Below, piece after piece: positions 37,998 to 47,423 of a stretch of 64,000 nucleotides of DNA. The notes beneath the pieces were generated by a model. That model was not told the origin of the DNA and made no database searches. It was given only the letters and a program-made list of their open reading frames with translations. The stretch is taken from positions 841,416 through 905,415 of the forward strand of contig KB235926.1 of the NCBI GenBank assembly GCA_000332255.1. The letters run 5' to 3'. The stretch's first letter is position 1; every line of letters starts with the position of its first letter. The translations under genes were made by a program, and so were the position numbers. Source of the stretch: a cyanobacterium PCC 7702 (GTDB taxonomy: Bacteria; Cyanobacteriota; Cyanobacteriia; Cyanobacteriales; Nostocaceae).

Positions 37998-38615
37998 CTA
38001 CGATCGTTGCTTTCTCCGGTTGGCGTTGGTCTTTGCTCTCAACCGACGGCGACGCTGAGCGATCGCTTGACGTTTGTTTATTTTCCCATGCATTAGCAAA
38101 CCTCGAATGCCTGAGGAACGCAAACGCTTGTATGTAGAACCACTCCAATCGCTTAGATAATGGGTCATGGCTGCTAGTTCCAAACCCCAAAACACTGCTA
38201 TAATTTCCCGCTGGTAAGCAAGCAGCGATCGCCCCCATGTTTGGCAAAAAATTCGCCAACTCCAGCTTTTGTTTCCCAATTTTTCTCCCACGACAACGCT
38301 AAACAGCACTACTGTGACAGCAATAGAACCGAGATAAAGCACTCGCAAGCTTGTACCGATAATTGGGCCGTGAGATAAAAAAGATCGATGTCGCAGACTT
38401 TTTTGATAAGGAATCCAAATCCACCGCAATAAACCCCAGCGTTTATACTGGCGCGAGTAAATATCCAAGTCAGGACCAAACATCAGTCCGCCGAAAATAA
38501 ATCCACCCGCCACTAGCAAAGTTAGGTTAGCATTGCGAGTTTGGACAAAAGCAAAACCAGTTACCCACGGTAAAGCCCATAAAGTAATGCGATCGTGCGT
38601 TCGACCAGAGGGCAT
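37998..38615 (-). CDS. DUF2227 membrane protein (putative metal-binding)
   Basis: A 205-residue membrane protein with conserved His/Asp clusters on loops: MPSGRTHDRITLWALP at the start, GPDLDIYSRQYKRWGLLRW, HRSFLSHGPIIGT and MTHYLSDWSGSTYKRLR. The layout resembles membrane-bound metal-dependent hydrolases of the YdjM type and the cyanobacterial DUF2227 family. Three or four hydrophobic helices separate the motifs. The C-terminal tail is strongly basic. The reaction is unknown. Confidence 0.82.
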   Translation of the reverse strand: MPSGRTHDRITLWALPWVTGFAFVQTRNANLTLLVAGGFIFGGLMFGPDLDIYSRQYKRWGLLRWIWIPYQKSLRHRSFLSHGPIIGTSLRVLYLGSIAVTVVLFSVVVGEKLGNKSWSWRIFCQTWGRSLLAYQREIIAVFWGLELAAMTHYLSDWSGSTYKRLRSSGIRGLLMHGKINKRQAIAQRRRRLRAKTNANRRKQRS

Positions 38616-38678
38616 CGAAAATGTTTCAAAATTTTTTCAGACAATTTTGCCAAAATCCTAGCGCAAACCGAAAAATTT

Positions 38679-38687
38679 TGCTATACT
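38679..38687 (+). promoter_or_regulatory. Extended -10 promoter of tRNA-Val
   Basis: TGCTATACT fits an extended -10 element (TGnTATAAT) and is 17 bases before the mature tRNA start, so transcription would begin about 10 bases before the tRNA. No -35 hexamer is visible at the usual distance. Confidence 0.5.
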
Positions 38688-38704
38688 AAATTCTTGTGTG
38701 TGAT

Positions 38705-38777
<73 letters not shown>

Positions 38778-39157
38778 TGTTTCTTGGCTCGAAGGAAATC
38801 CATCGACGCAATTCATATTGCGGGAAAACTTAGAAAAATATTAATCTGATATCGTTATCCACTAACGGAAATAACTTATTTAGAAAACCTTCCTATCGAA
38901 ATTTTAGGTACTCAATTTTACAGGCTTACGAATTTGAGTTTGGTCAAAGAATGTCATTGGCGATCGCACTTGAGTAGGTCTGCGAGAAAGTCATAGGCGA
39001 AAAACTCCCCGGTGCGCTAGCAAAGCGGACTTTTTTCACAAGCTAGAAAACATATTAGTAATCCAAAATTCATTCATTAAATATTCAAAACCTATACCCA
39101 GCAATACCTAAGCTAGCCTGGAAATAACCTGTAAATAAATATTACATTTTTGCAAAA
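38778..39157. other. Intergenic region after tRNA-Val
   Basis: 380 bases with no supported gene. A GC-richer segment at about 38996-39035 (CCCCGGTGCGCTAGCAAAGC then TTTTTT after a short gap) may be an extragenic repeat or a weak terminator. The rest is AT-rich leader for the HAD gene. Confidence 0.4.
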
Positions 39158-39868
39158 ATGATAAGAATAATAACAGATTTTGACGGTCCGATTATAGATG
39201 TTTCCGAACGCTACTACCGTGTTTATCAATTTTGTTTAAATAAAATCCGACGTCCTCAGCAAAAGGTACGACAGCTTTCTCGAACAGAATTTTGGCAAAT
39301 GAAACGATCGCGGGTCAGCGAAAAACAAATCGCTATAATTTCTGGTTTGGATGAAGTCCAAGCACAGGAATTTTCCTTGCTCCGACACCAAACAGTACAT
39401 ACGGAACCTTATTTTCACTACGATCGCCTTGCTTTTGGTGCAGTGGATGCACTGTTAAAAATTCAACACGCTGGCTGGGATTTAGCAGTCATGACCATGC
39501 GCCGCGTTTGGGAACTGGATTTCGCCTTCAAAAAATTCGACCTAGGCAGATTTTTCCCCGAAAATCGCTGTTACTGCCTAAGTAATGATTACTTGAAAAC
39601 TCGGGATATAGATGATAAGCCATTATTAATGGCACGAGCCTTAAAAGAGCTTCCCCCAGCAACCGACACGTGGATGATCGGAGATACTGAAGCAGATATC
39701 GTTGCTGCCAAAAAACACGGTGTCAAAGCGATCGCGGTAGAATGCGGTATACGCGAGCGATCCCAATTAGAGCTTTATCAGCCCGACTTCATCGTCACAA
39801 ACCTCACCGCCGCCGTTGATTTGATTTTAGAAAAATCCGCAGCGCCTGTAGAATTGGTTTATCGGTAA
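39158..39868 (+). CDS. HAD-superfamily hydrolase
   Basis: A haloacid-dehalogenase-type phosphatase of 236 residues. Motif I is IITDFDGPIIDVSERYY with the Asp nucleophile, motif II is VMTMRR, the lysine is in DDKPLLMARAL, and motif IV is WMIGDTEADIVAAKKHGVKA. The helical cap lies between residues 17 and 95. The Pro after DG (DGPI instead of DGTL) is seen in some cyanobacterial members. The substrate is not predictable. No operon partner. Confidence 0.88.
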   Translation: MIRIITDFDGPIIDVSERYYRVYQFCLNKIRRPQQKVRQLSRTEFWQMKRSRVSEKQIAIISGLDEVQAQEFSLLRHQTVHTEPYFHYDRLAFGAVDALLKIQHAGWDLAVMTMRRVWELDFAFKKFDLGRFFPENRCYCLSNDYLKTRDIDDKPLLMARALKELPPATDTWMIGDTEADIVAAKKHGVKAIAVECGIRERSQLELYQPDFIVTNLTAAVDLILEKSAAPVELVYR

Positions 39869-39941
39869 ATTTGCACTTGTTGCCCCTTGGTTGGTAGTTG
39901 TTTGTTGGAGAGCGCAAACAACTGTCAACACCAAAAAGGGC

Positions 39942-40571
39942 TTACCTCAAAAAACTACTTATTAACCACAACAATACGAATGTAACTGCAGTAGAAAACT
40001 GATTTGGCGTCAGGTGAACAAATTGTCCTATTAAAGGTACAGCCCAATTCGCCAGCAATCCTCCAGCAATCAAACCTACGATCAAGCCACTCAAGGTAAA
40101 TATAACTGCCCGGCCAAATCTAGCTTCCTTACGGTTAATAAAGTATATACTGATACCCACTCCCACCACCAGTGCCAGCTGTAAAACTTGGTCTTCCCCT
40201 GTTGGGTAAAACGTGCTAATAGCACTCAGACCCAAGTACCAAGCGCCGGTTAATAGCACCTCTGCTGGTGTTGGTCGATCCAATATTTTTTGCAGCCACG
40301 CCGGCGATTGCTGGCGAGGAGCTGGACCTTGGGGTACAGATGTTTGTACTAGACGCTCTGGAAACCGGATGCGTTCGGGAACCTTGATTTTACCTTCTTG
40401 GCGCAGCCGCAGGCGATCCATTAAAATCGCATCGTAGGCAGCTTCAATCATTTCTAAACGCTTGGCATCGCCACTGTATTGCTGTAGGAGGCGATTGCGA
40501 ACATTCTGGATTTCATCGAAACTAACGTCTTCTGATACCCCAAGTTTTTCGTAGGGATTTTGCTCGCTCAT
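39942..40571 (-). CDS. CPP1-like family membrane protein (divergent J-like domain)
   Basis: CPP1 (chaperone-like protein of POR1) stabilises protochlorophyllide oxidoreductase in plastids; cyanobacteria carry homologues. Here MSEQNPYEKLGVSEDVSFDE with QNVRNRLLQQYSGD and MIEAAYDAILMDRLRLRQEG forms a J-like N-terminal domain that lacks the HPD motif, so it should not activate DnaK. A proline-rich linker and four hydrophobic helices follow (residues about 105-208). The family assignment is firm; a role in chlorophyll synthesis in this organism is inferred. Confidence 0.85.
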   Translation of the reverse strand: MSEQNPYEKLGVSEDVSFDEIQNVRNRLLQQYSGDAKRLEMIEAAYDAILMDRLRLRQEGKIKVPERIRFPERLVQTSVPQGPAPRQQSPAWLQKILDRPTPAEVLLTGAWYLGLSAISTFYPTGEDQVLQLALVVGVGISIYFINRKEARFGRAVIFTLSGLIVGLIAGGLLANWAVPLIGQFVHLTPNQFSTAVTFVLLWLISSFLR

Positions 40572-41235
40572 GGGAATCTATTAAATCTAGCCTCAGTCGG
40601 CAGCAGTTTTTTGTTGCCAGAATAATAACTTTAAGTTTTGTGTTAAACAGGAACTTTAATCCAATGCTACATCTTCACCTGAATAGTAGCATGGGTTAGT
40701 AGAAGAAACATGGTAGTTTTAACTATAGACACTTTAACATATTGCCAGAACTCCGTGTACACCCCCATGTCGTTCTCTATTTAGGGCTTTATTGTAGAAT
40801 TTGAGTTAAAAATACCTAAAAGGCTTTTTTATGAAAAAAATGTTTTTTTGAGATTTTGGCAATCAACTCTACCTTAGATAACAGTTTTATTTAATGAACT
40901 TGAAAATCCCTTATTCTATTGTGACGCAGATAGATTTAACACCAGCGTTTCATTACTAAATTACTAAATTAGTTAGGTATTGCGAAATTCTCCTAGTTGA
41001 TTTAACTTTAAGTGGCGTAGTCAGACTTAGCAATTACTCTACCGAAATCGCTGCCAGTACCGTTATATTAAAATAAATGCGCTCTAGTTGCCTAAAAACC
41101 TGATTAAACTAAATTAGTATTTAGATAATCAGGAATTTTATACCTAAACCTTGTAAATTTTAATTGCTTTTTCAGCGGAAACTGCGTTTATAACGCCACC
41201 CGCATCTTGATCCTTTATAGATTTTGTGCAAAGTG
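40572..41235. other. Long intergenic region upstream of the OmpR-type regulator
   Basis: About 660 AT-rich bases between two divergent genes, with no supported gene. Runs of A and T near 40815-40850 are notable. I see no repeat or riboswitch fold. Confidence 0.5.
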
Positions 41236-41961
41236 ATGGTCATGGCTCCTGCCAAGATTCTTGTAGTTGATGACGACCCTGCTGTTCGGAATTTAATCCA
41301 ACGCTTTCTGCTCAAGCATAATTATCAGGTAGAGGCCGCTGAAGATGGAAAAACGGCCTTAGCTTTATTTGAGCAATTTAATCCGGATTTGGTAATTTTG
41401 GACGTTAACTTACCAGATGTCATCGGATTTAACCTCTGCCAAGAAATGCAAAGTCGTAATGGCGTTTTTGTTCTCATGCTGACTAGCCGTACAGACGAAG
41501 CTGACAAAATTCGCGGCTTTTCAAAAGGTGCTGACGATTACCTTACAAAACCATTCGGTCTGGCAGAATTGGAAGTTAGAGTGGCAGCAATTTTGCGACG
41601 TCAACGCCTTGTTACCCCAGCAGAACAAAAACGCCTGGTATTTGAAAAGCTGATGATCGATCCTGTGAGGCGAGAGGTAACGCTCAACAACCAACCAGTA
41701 CCCTTGACGGCCTTAGAATTTGACTTGTTACATTTTTTAGCCAGCCATCCGGGTAGAGTTTGGCGTCGAGCAGAATTAATTCAGGAAGTCTGGGATTATG
41801 AATACGTCGGCGATCAAAGAGTTGTAGACGTACACATAGGTCAAATTCGTAAAAAAATTGAAACAGACGCTAGTCAGCCAGCTTTAATTCAAACCGTTCG
41901 TGGTGTAGGTTACAAGTTCGAGTGTCCTGCTGCTCAACCCCAGCACTCCGAAAAACCATAA
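41236..41961 (+). CDS. OmpR-family response regulator transcription factor
   Basis: A receiver domain (ILVVDDDPAVRNLIQRF; phospho-Asp in LVILDVNLPDVIGFNLC; Thr in VLMLTSRTDEADK; Lys in YLTKPFGLAEL) is joined to a winged-helix DNA-binding domain (PLTALEFDLLHFLASHPGRV, WDYEYVGDQRVVDVHIGQIR, TVRGVGYKFE). Activation is by phosphorylation from an unlinked histidine kinase; none is in the window. Start choice is between ATG 41236 and ATG 41242, with little ribosome-site evidence; an upstream TTG at 41224 is less likely. The tail after GYKFE is short and polar. Confidence 0.92.
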   Translation: MVMAPAKILVVDDDPAVRNLIQRFLLKHNYQVEAAEDGKTALALFEQFNPDLVILDVNLPDVIGFNLCQEMQSRNGVFVLMLTSRTDEADKIRGFSKGADDYLTKPFGLAELEVRVAAILRRQRLVTPAEQKRLVFEKLMIDPVRREVTLNNQPVPLTALEFDLLHFLASHPGRVWRRAELIQEVWDYEYVGDQRVVDVHIGQIRKKIETDASQPALIQTVRGVGYKFECPAAQPQHSEKP

Positions 41962-42216
41962 TAATACTTGACCGTCAGCCCGGCGGTGCCCAAATCGATG
42001 CCTCACCGCGGATATTATATAAAAATTAGTTGTAGACACGAAAAAGGTATTTACTATCTCATTTTTCTTCTGTATTGCTGAGCCATACTTGTAGCTGTTG
42101 ACCATGAAAACTGGTTCCCGGGTACAGTACTGCCGTACCCAGTAAAGAGTATTAAAAAAAACAACGCTACCAAGTGAGATACTGGCAACGGGCAAAATTC
42201 CCTGTTGTCCATTTAC

Positions 42217-42414
42217 TTAGTAGTTGTGAAATAAGGTTTCTAAGTATACACGAGCTATCCGGCGATCGCTATCTCCATTTTGAAGTAAAAATAATGACAG
42301 TGCAGCCGTCAAAACTCGATTTTGGTCCCAATCGGGATGCTTTTCTAAATAAATTTTCAGGGATTCGTGTAGGGGCTCGGGGATTTCTGTGAAGATGCTA
42401 ACAGTTGTTTTCAT
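42217..42414 (-). CDS. DUF2811 family protein
   Basis: 65 residues beginning MKTTVSIFTEIPEPLHESLK, then DWDQNRVLTAALSLFLLQNG and RRIARVYLETLF. This is the small cyanobacterial DUF2811 family; its strand-helix-helix order is reminiscent of ribbon-helix-helix DNA binders, so a regulatory role is conceivable. It is transcribed alone. Confidence 0.8.
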   Translation of the reverse strand: MKTTVSIFTEIPEPLHESLKIYLEKHPDWDQNRVLTAALSLFLLQNGDSDRRIARVYLETLFHNY

Positions 42415-42739
42415 GAGATTGTCCTCTTTGAGAACCTGCTAATAGTTAGATTCTGCTTGCAGTCAAAGCCACGGGGAAAATAGGCGATCCAAACAGGAAC
42501 ATCATCCCCAATGAGACTACAAAGGCAAGTCGCATAATTGTGGTCAAAACCAGGGGGTGTTGTCAATGCTGCGAAATGTTAAGACAAAATTTCTGCAAAA
42601 TACATATTTACGAAAGCACAAGGATTTGAGAACCTTTTTGTAACATAACTTAATCAAAACTCAGTCCTGGAAATTGCTGTTTGCCACGAGCAGAAAATCC
42701 TCAGCAACACAGCAAGAGGTTGTGATAGCGTCGGATGGC

Positions 42740-42802
42740 TGTGGAAAACTCTCAAAAAGTTTGTGGAAATGTTGTGGAATCAATGAGGAAAATTTTGGAT
42801 AA
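42740..42802 (+). promoter_or_regulatory. Cluster of DnaA-box-like sites
   Basis: TGTGGAAAA (42740-42748) matches the cyanobacterial DnaA box TTTTCCACA exactly on the opposite strand. TGTGGAAAT (42762), TGTGGAATC (42773) and TTTGGATAA (42794) follow in the same orientation. Start-to-start distances are 22, 11 and 21 bases, close to whole helical turns. An AT-rich stretch follows (42781-42860). No dnaA or dnaN is nearby. The rest of the 42415-42868 interval holds no supported gene. Confidence 0.45.
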
Positions 42803-42868
42803 TAATAAGAATTACAAAAAGATTTGGAATTTATCTTCAACAAGAAAATAAGCCATTTCAAAACGATA

Positions 42869-42889
42869 GCTCCCTGGTTAAGAGGGAGC
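42869..42889 (-). terminator. Terminator of hisIE
   Basis: A perfect 7-bp stem GCTCCCT/AGGGAGC with a 7-base loop lies 31 bases after the hisIE stop; on the minus strand it is followed by ATCGTTTTGAA. The U-run is short but the stem is strong. Confidence 0.7.
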
Positions 42890-42919
42890 CAAGCAAGGCA
42901 ATAGCAGCAAGCAACAGGA

Positions 42920-43570
42920 CTAGTGACGGCGTTGCTGTAAGGTACGATACACAGATTTCAAATCCACTTGGTGGTAAGCAAGAGCAACAAGGGTGTGATA
43001 AAGCAAGTCAGCTACTTCCGAAGCGATCGCCTCAGCATCGTTGTCTTTACAGGCCATCACCACTTCTGCACATTCTTCCCCAAGCTTTTTTAAAATTCTG
43101 TTATCACCACCGGCAAATAATTCACAAGTATAGGAATTTTCCTGGGGGCGATGGCGGCGATCGCAAATTACTTGAAACAATTGCGATAAAGTATCGCCGG
43201 GTGGAGGCGCAACTTTTCCATCTACCCGGTGAAAACAGCTGCGTTCACCAGTATGACAAGCAATATCTCCCACCTGTTCAACTCCGATCAGCAGCGCGTC
43301 GCTATCGCAGTCATAACGAAGGCTGCGCACCTTTTGAACGTGACCGGAAGTCTGGCCTTTGTGCCATAATTCTTGACGGGAACGACTCCAAAACCAAGTT
43401 TCTCCCGTTTCCAAAGTCTTTTGTAGCGACTCTCGATTCATCCACGCCATCATCAAAACAGCGCCATCCAAATAGTCTTGGATAATTGCTGGAACCAAAC
43501 CGCGTTCGTCGTAACGAATTCGATCCACAGGGATTGGGGGCTGTTGTGGATTAGTACTAGAAAAAAACAT
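42920..43570 (-). CDS. hisIE: Bifunctional phosphoribosyl-AMP cyclohydrolase / phosphoribosyl-ATP pyrophosphatase
   Basis: HisIE catalyses steps two and three of histidine synthesis. The N-terminal HisI domain shows [39 protein letters not shown] and the metal-binding region [14 protein letters not shown] with [10 protein letters not shown]. The C-terminal HisE domain shows [36 protein letters not shown] and [16 protein letters not shown] use ATG 43570; a TTG at 43585 is in frame. Both domains are full length. Confidence 0.96.
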   Translation of the reverse strand: MFFSSTNPQQPPIPVDRIRYDERGLVPAIIQDYLDGAVLMMAWMNRESLQKTLETGETWFWSRSRQELWHKGQTSGHVQKVRSLRYDCDSDALLIGVEQVGDIACHTGERSCFHRVDGKVAPPPGDTLSQLFQVICDRRHRPQENSYTCELFAGGDNRILKKLGEECAEVVMACKDNDAEAIASEVADLLYHTLVALAYHQVDLKSVYRTLQQRRH

Positions 43571-43950
43571 ACCAGCTGCTTGCAAAATAGCGAGAATGGT
43601 TTATGGGTTCACCATACCATTGTCTGTAGAGAAATTGGTACACTAATTTTTTAACTGCCAAACTAATTTTTTTCCAGAACTTAATTTAACTTTTATGCAT
43701 AATAACCTGCATTTTCACAGCACCGAAAGCAGCCCCAACTCCATACCAATCAATAACCGAACAGCAACCTGTCTTGGTCCGTCTTGGCTTGGCAAGGGCG
43801 AATTTCAACAGGAGGCAAGTCTTCCTAGGACTTGTATAACGTATTGTAATTTTTATAGGACTAGCAATTTCATTACGATATAAATTCTGAGAAGACTTGA
43901 CTTTCATCCTCGGATAGAGCTTTTTATTTGCCACTTTTTAGGAGAGAACC
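43571..43950. other. Intergenic region between hisIE and hemL
   Basis: 380 bases between divergent genes. Frames on both strands (82 and 62 codons) give no recognisable protein. A short palindrome CAAGTC-ttcctag-GACTTG lies at 43816-43834, about 115 bases before hemL. It may be part of the hemL leader. Confidence 0.4.
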
Positions 43951-45252
43951 TTGGTAAATACAACGATTAAAACAACAAAAAAATCACAAGAAATCTTTGC
44001 CGCTGCTCAAAACCTCATGCCAGGAGGGGTAAGTTCCCCAGTCCGCGCCTTCAAATCTGTAGGAGGACAACCCATCGTCTTCGATCGCGTCAAAGGAGCG
44101 TATATTTGGGATGTAGATGGCAATCAATACATAGACTACGTAAATACCTGGGGACCAGCCATTTGCGGTCACGCTCATCCCGAGGTGATAGCAGCTTTGC
44201 AAGAAGCTTTGGAAAAAGGTACTAGTTTTGGCGCGCCCAGCATCCAGGAAAATATCCTGGCTCAAATGGTCATTGATGCCGTCCCAAGTATCGAAATGGT
44301 AAGATTTGTCAATTCCGGTACCGAAGCTTGTATGGCAGTACTGAGACTAATGAGAGCTTTTACCGGACGCGATAAAGTGATCAAATTTGAGGGCTGCTAC
44401 CACGGACATGCAGATATGTTTTTGGTAAAAGCAGGTTCCGGTGTAGCTACCCTTGGTCTACCCGATTCTCCTGGAGTTCCCAAATCAGTAACAAGTAACA
44501 CCTTAACTGCACCTCTTAATGATTTAGAAGCAGTCAAAACCTTGTTTGAACAAAACCGCGATCAAATCGCAGGGGTGATTCTGGAACCTGTGGTGGGAAA
44601 TGCTGGTTTTATTCCTCCCGATGCTGGCTTTTTAGAAGGGTTGCGGGAACTTACCCACGAACACGGAGCTTTATTGGTATTTGATGAAGTCATGACAGGC
44701 TTCCGCGTAGCTTACGGTGGCGCTCAAGAAAAATTCGGCGTCACGCCAGATTTAACAACCCTAGGTAAAATTATCGGCGGTGGCTTACCTGTAGGAGCCT
44801 ACGGCGGTCGTCGGGAAATTATGTCTATGGTTGCTCCTGCAGGTCCGATGTACCAAGCAGGAACTCTTTCTGGTAATCCTTTGGCAATGACTGCAGGAAT
44901 TAAAACTCTAGAGTTACTGCAAAGACCCGGTACATACGAGTATCTAGATCGAATTACGAAGAAATTAGCAGATGGTTTGTTAGAAATTGCCCAGCAAACC
45001 GGTCACGCTGCTTGTGGCGGTCATATTGGAGGTATGTTCGGTCTATTCTTTACATCCGGCCCCGTCCACAACTACGAAGATGCGAAAAAATCAGATTTAG
45101 CGAAATTTGCTCGCTTTCATCGGGGTATGCTAGAGCGTGGTATCTACTTGGCACCGTCTCAGTTTGAAGCCGGATTTACTAGTCTAGCTCATACCGAAGA
45201 AGATATTGACCGTACCCTAGAAGCAGCAAAAGATGTGATATCTAATTTGTAA
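43951..45252 (+). CDS. hemL: Glutamate-1-semialdehyde 2,1-aminomutase
   Basis: HemL moves the amino group of glutamate-1-semialdehyde to give 5-aminolevulinate, the entry to heme, chlorophyll and phycobilins. A class III PLP aminotransferase fold: [53 protein letters not shown] and the PLP lysine in [18 protein letters not shown] (near residue 273), ending [17 protein letters not shown]. The start is TTG at 43951, set by AGGAGAG six bases upstream and by the family N-terminus [13 protein letters not shown]. Terminator at 45262. Confidence 0.97.
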   Translation: MVNTTIKTTKKSQEIFAAAQNLMPGGVSSPVRAFKSVGGQPIVFDRVKGAYIWDVDGNQYIDYVNTWGPAICGHAHPEVIAALQEALEKGTSFGAPSIQENILAQMVIDAVPSIEMVRFVNSGTEACMAVLRLMRAFTGRDKVIKFEGCYHGHADMFLVKAGSGVATLGLPDSPGVPKSVTSNTLTAPLNDLEAVKTLFEQNRDQIAGVILEPVVGNAGFIPPDAGFLEGLRELTHEHGALLVFDEVMTGFRVAYGGAQEKFGVTPDLTTLGKIIGGGLPVGAYGGRREIMSMVAPAGPMYQAGTLSGNPLAMTAGIKTLELLQRPGTYEYLDRITKKLADGLLEIAQQTGHAACGGHIGGMFGLFFTSGPVHNYEDAKKSDLAKFARFHRGMLERGIYLAPSQFEAGFTSLAHTEEDIDRTLEAAKDVISNL

Positions 45253-45261
45253 GCTGCAATC

Positions 45262-45300
45262 AACCCCGTTCCTGGAACAGTAGAGCGGGGTTAAAAATTT
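45262..45300 (+). terminator. Terminator of hemL
   Basis: Perfect 7-bp stem AACCCCG/CGGGGTT with a 17-base loop, followed by AAAAATTT. It lies nine bases after the hemL stop. Confidence 0.65.
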
Positions 45301-45642
45301 CAGAAAATGAAAAAATCCTAGTATATTCCCAAAACAACATACAAGCAAAATTTGCTTGTGGAGCATGGGGAAAATAGGTATGGAGAAAGGATATTTTTAT
45401 TTATTAAGTGCTAGCGATCGCTTTTTGAAAAAATCAAAATTTCGTAGCTAAAAAGCAGAAATATTTATTTGAAAAATTTCTCATACGTGGATTTACTATT
45501 GGGTTTTGATAGCACAGTTTATCTTTAGCAAGTCTTTAAAAGATCACCAGCAAAAATTACCTGGCAAAAGTAACTTGGGATAGAAATAATTAGGTTAGGG
45601 TGTAGAGATACCTGTAATTTTTTGTGTAGCGAGTTGACAGTG
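45301..45642. promoter_or_regulatory. Leader region of the Ser/Thr kinase gene
   Basis: About 340 AT-rich bases after the hemL terminator and before the kinase. A HIP1 octamer (GCGATCGC) occurs near 45414. No gene, repeat or RNA was recognised. Confidence 0.4.
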
Positions 45643-47244
45643 ATGAGCTACTGCTTAAATCCTAACTGCCCCAATCCAGAAAATATAGCTTACGGCCATA
45701 GGTGTCAGTTTTGTGGTTCACCACTGCTGTTGCGCGATCGCTATCGAGTGCACAAAGCATTAGGTCAAGGTGGTTTTGGGGCTACTTTTCTCGCTGTTGA
45801 TGAAGCTTTACCAGGTGAACCAAGTTGTGTAATTAAGCAATTGCGCCCATCGGGAAACACACCCCAGGTTTTGCGAATGGCACGGGAACTGTTTGAGCGA
45901 GAAGCTGTAACTTTGGGTAAAATTGGCAACCACCCCCAAGTACCCCGATTGCTAGATTATTTTGAAGAACACGAACAATTTTACCTAGTTCAGGAATACA
46001 TCAGTGGCTCGACTTTACAGCAGCTAGTAAAACAGAATGGCGTTTTTAGCGAAGCGGGAATAAAGCAGTTTTTAAGCGAAATCCTACCATTGCTACAATA
46101 CATACACGAGTGTCAAGTCATACATCGAGATATCAAACCAGCCAACATTATTCGTCGCGAGCAAGACAACAGATTAGTACTTATAGATTTTGGCGCTGTC
46201 AAAAATCAAGTTACTCAAGCAACAATCAATGTCTCAGAACACACAGCATTAACTGCATACGCGATCGGTACTCCTGGATTTGCCCCTCCGGAACAAATGG
46301 CTATGCGTCCAGTGTATGCAAGTGATATTTACGCTTTAGGAGTAACGTGCGTTTACCTGCTCACTGGCAAATCTCCCAAAGATTTAGAATACAATCCAAG
46401 CACGGGCGAATTGATGTGGGAGTCTCACGTGCAAGCGAGCGACCACCTTATAGACGTGCTGCGGAAAATGATGGAGGTGTCAGTACGCAATCGCTACCAA
46501 ACAGCTAACGATGTACTCAGAGCACTGAACCTGGAACCATACCTGGAAAGTTTATCCAAAAATTTAATCATTCAACCTTCTAGTGGAAAAGAGCGAGCAA
46601 ATCAACGCTGGGAAGATAATGGCAACTCTGGCGGTAACATTTCTGGACTAAGCATAGCACAGGTAGCAGCAGCAATTCGTGCCAGACGAGCAAAGACATC
46701 AGAAGGTACTGGTATCGTGCCAGCGCAAAAGCCATTACAGGCTCTTCCCAAAAAAAATACAACTTTGGTTAGTAAATGCGCTAATTTGCAACAGCACAAG
46801 TCGAAACAGATGCGTCAGTTAGATAACCAAAGTTTGCTCACAGCTTATCTCAAAGGAAGACGAGATTTTGTCCTGCATGATTTAAGTTTAATCGACTTGC
46901 AAGGTGCAAATTTACCAGAGACAAACTTTCATTCTTCTCAGCTGCAAAGAGCCAATCTCCAAGGAGCAAATCTCTACAACAGCGATCTGGGACAAGCTTG
47001 TCTTAATCGAGCTAATCTCAGGGATGCTAATTTAAGCAAAGCTTTTCTAAATAATGCTGATTTAGAAGGAGCAGATCTGCGCGGAGCAGACCTTAGCTAT
47101 GCTTATCTTCAAAATGCCAATCTTCGAGGAGCTAACTTATGTGGTGCTAATCTTACCGGTGCCAAAATTTCTGACGAGCAATTAGCATTAGCTAAGATGA
47201 ATTGGATGACAGTACGTCCTAATGGCAAGCGAGGCTTTTTATAA
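45643..47244 (+). CDS. Ser/Thr protein kinase with Cys-motif and pentapeptide repeats (SpkB-like)
   Basis: Hanks-type kinase. The N-terminus has a four-Cys zinc-ribbon-like motif (CLNPNCPNPENIAYGHRCQF, then CG). Kinase domain: LGQGGFGATFLAVD (glycine loop), VIKQL (Lys), HRDIKPANII, LIDFGAVKN, GTPGFAPPEQ. A Ser/Gly linker follows, then from about residue 420 roughly twenty pentapeptide repeats of type A(N/D)LxG forming a right-handed beta-helix to near the C-terminus. This domain order matches Synechocystis SpkB, which is involved in motility and redox response; function here is inferred. ATG 45643 is preferred over TTG 45622. The FHA gene 179 bases downstream is a likely partner. Confidence 0.93.
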   Translation: MSYCLNPNCPNPENIAYGHRCQFCGSPLLLRDRYRVHKALGQGGFGATFLAVDEALPGEPSCVIKQLRPSGNTPQVLRMARELFEREAVTLGKIGNHPQVPRLLDYFEEHEQFYLVQEYISGSTLQQLVKQNGVFSEAGIKQFLSEILPLLQYIHECQVIHRDIKPANIIRREQDNRLVLIDFGAVKNQVTQATINVSEHTALTAYAIGTPGFAPPEQMAMRPVYASDIYALGVTCVYLLTGKSPKDLEYNPSTGELMWESHVQASDHLIDVLRKMMEVSVRNRYQTANDVLRALNLEPYLESLSKNLIIQPSSGKERANQRWEDNGNSGGNISGLSIAQVAAAIRARRAKTSEGTGIVPAQKPLQALPKKNTTLVSKCANLQQHKSKQMRQLDNQSLLTAYLKGRRDFVLHDLSLIDLQGANLPETNFHSSQLQRANLQGANLYNSDLGQACLNRANLRDANLSKAFLNNADLEGADLRGADLSYAYLQNANLRGANLCGANLTGAKISDEQLALAKMNWMTVRPNGKRGFL

Positions 47245-47423
47245 GGCTTGGAATCGAGATAAAATTAAAATTCTAAAATTTTTCTAAAAATTTTACCCAG
47301 ATTCGGTAGGATTGCGGTTACTACTGTTGACAGGAAAGTTATAACCTAAAAATAGCAGAGCTTCATCGCCGCAATATTTCAATCTCGAATTATTTTTGAC
47401 AGAAAAATGAATATTTTTATTGT

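Noticed and set aside
42740-42802. Calling the DnaA-box-like cluster the replication origin
   Set aside because: No dnaA, dnaN or other origin-linked gene is nearby and skew cannot be judged from one window, so only a candidate is reported.
42661-42861. 66-codon minus-strand frame beside hisIE
   Set aside because: It covers the DnaA-box-like cluster and has no family resemblance.
43686-43934. 82-codon minus-strand frame between hisIE and hemL
   Set aside because: Basic, low-information translation without ribosome site; overlaps the hemL leader.
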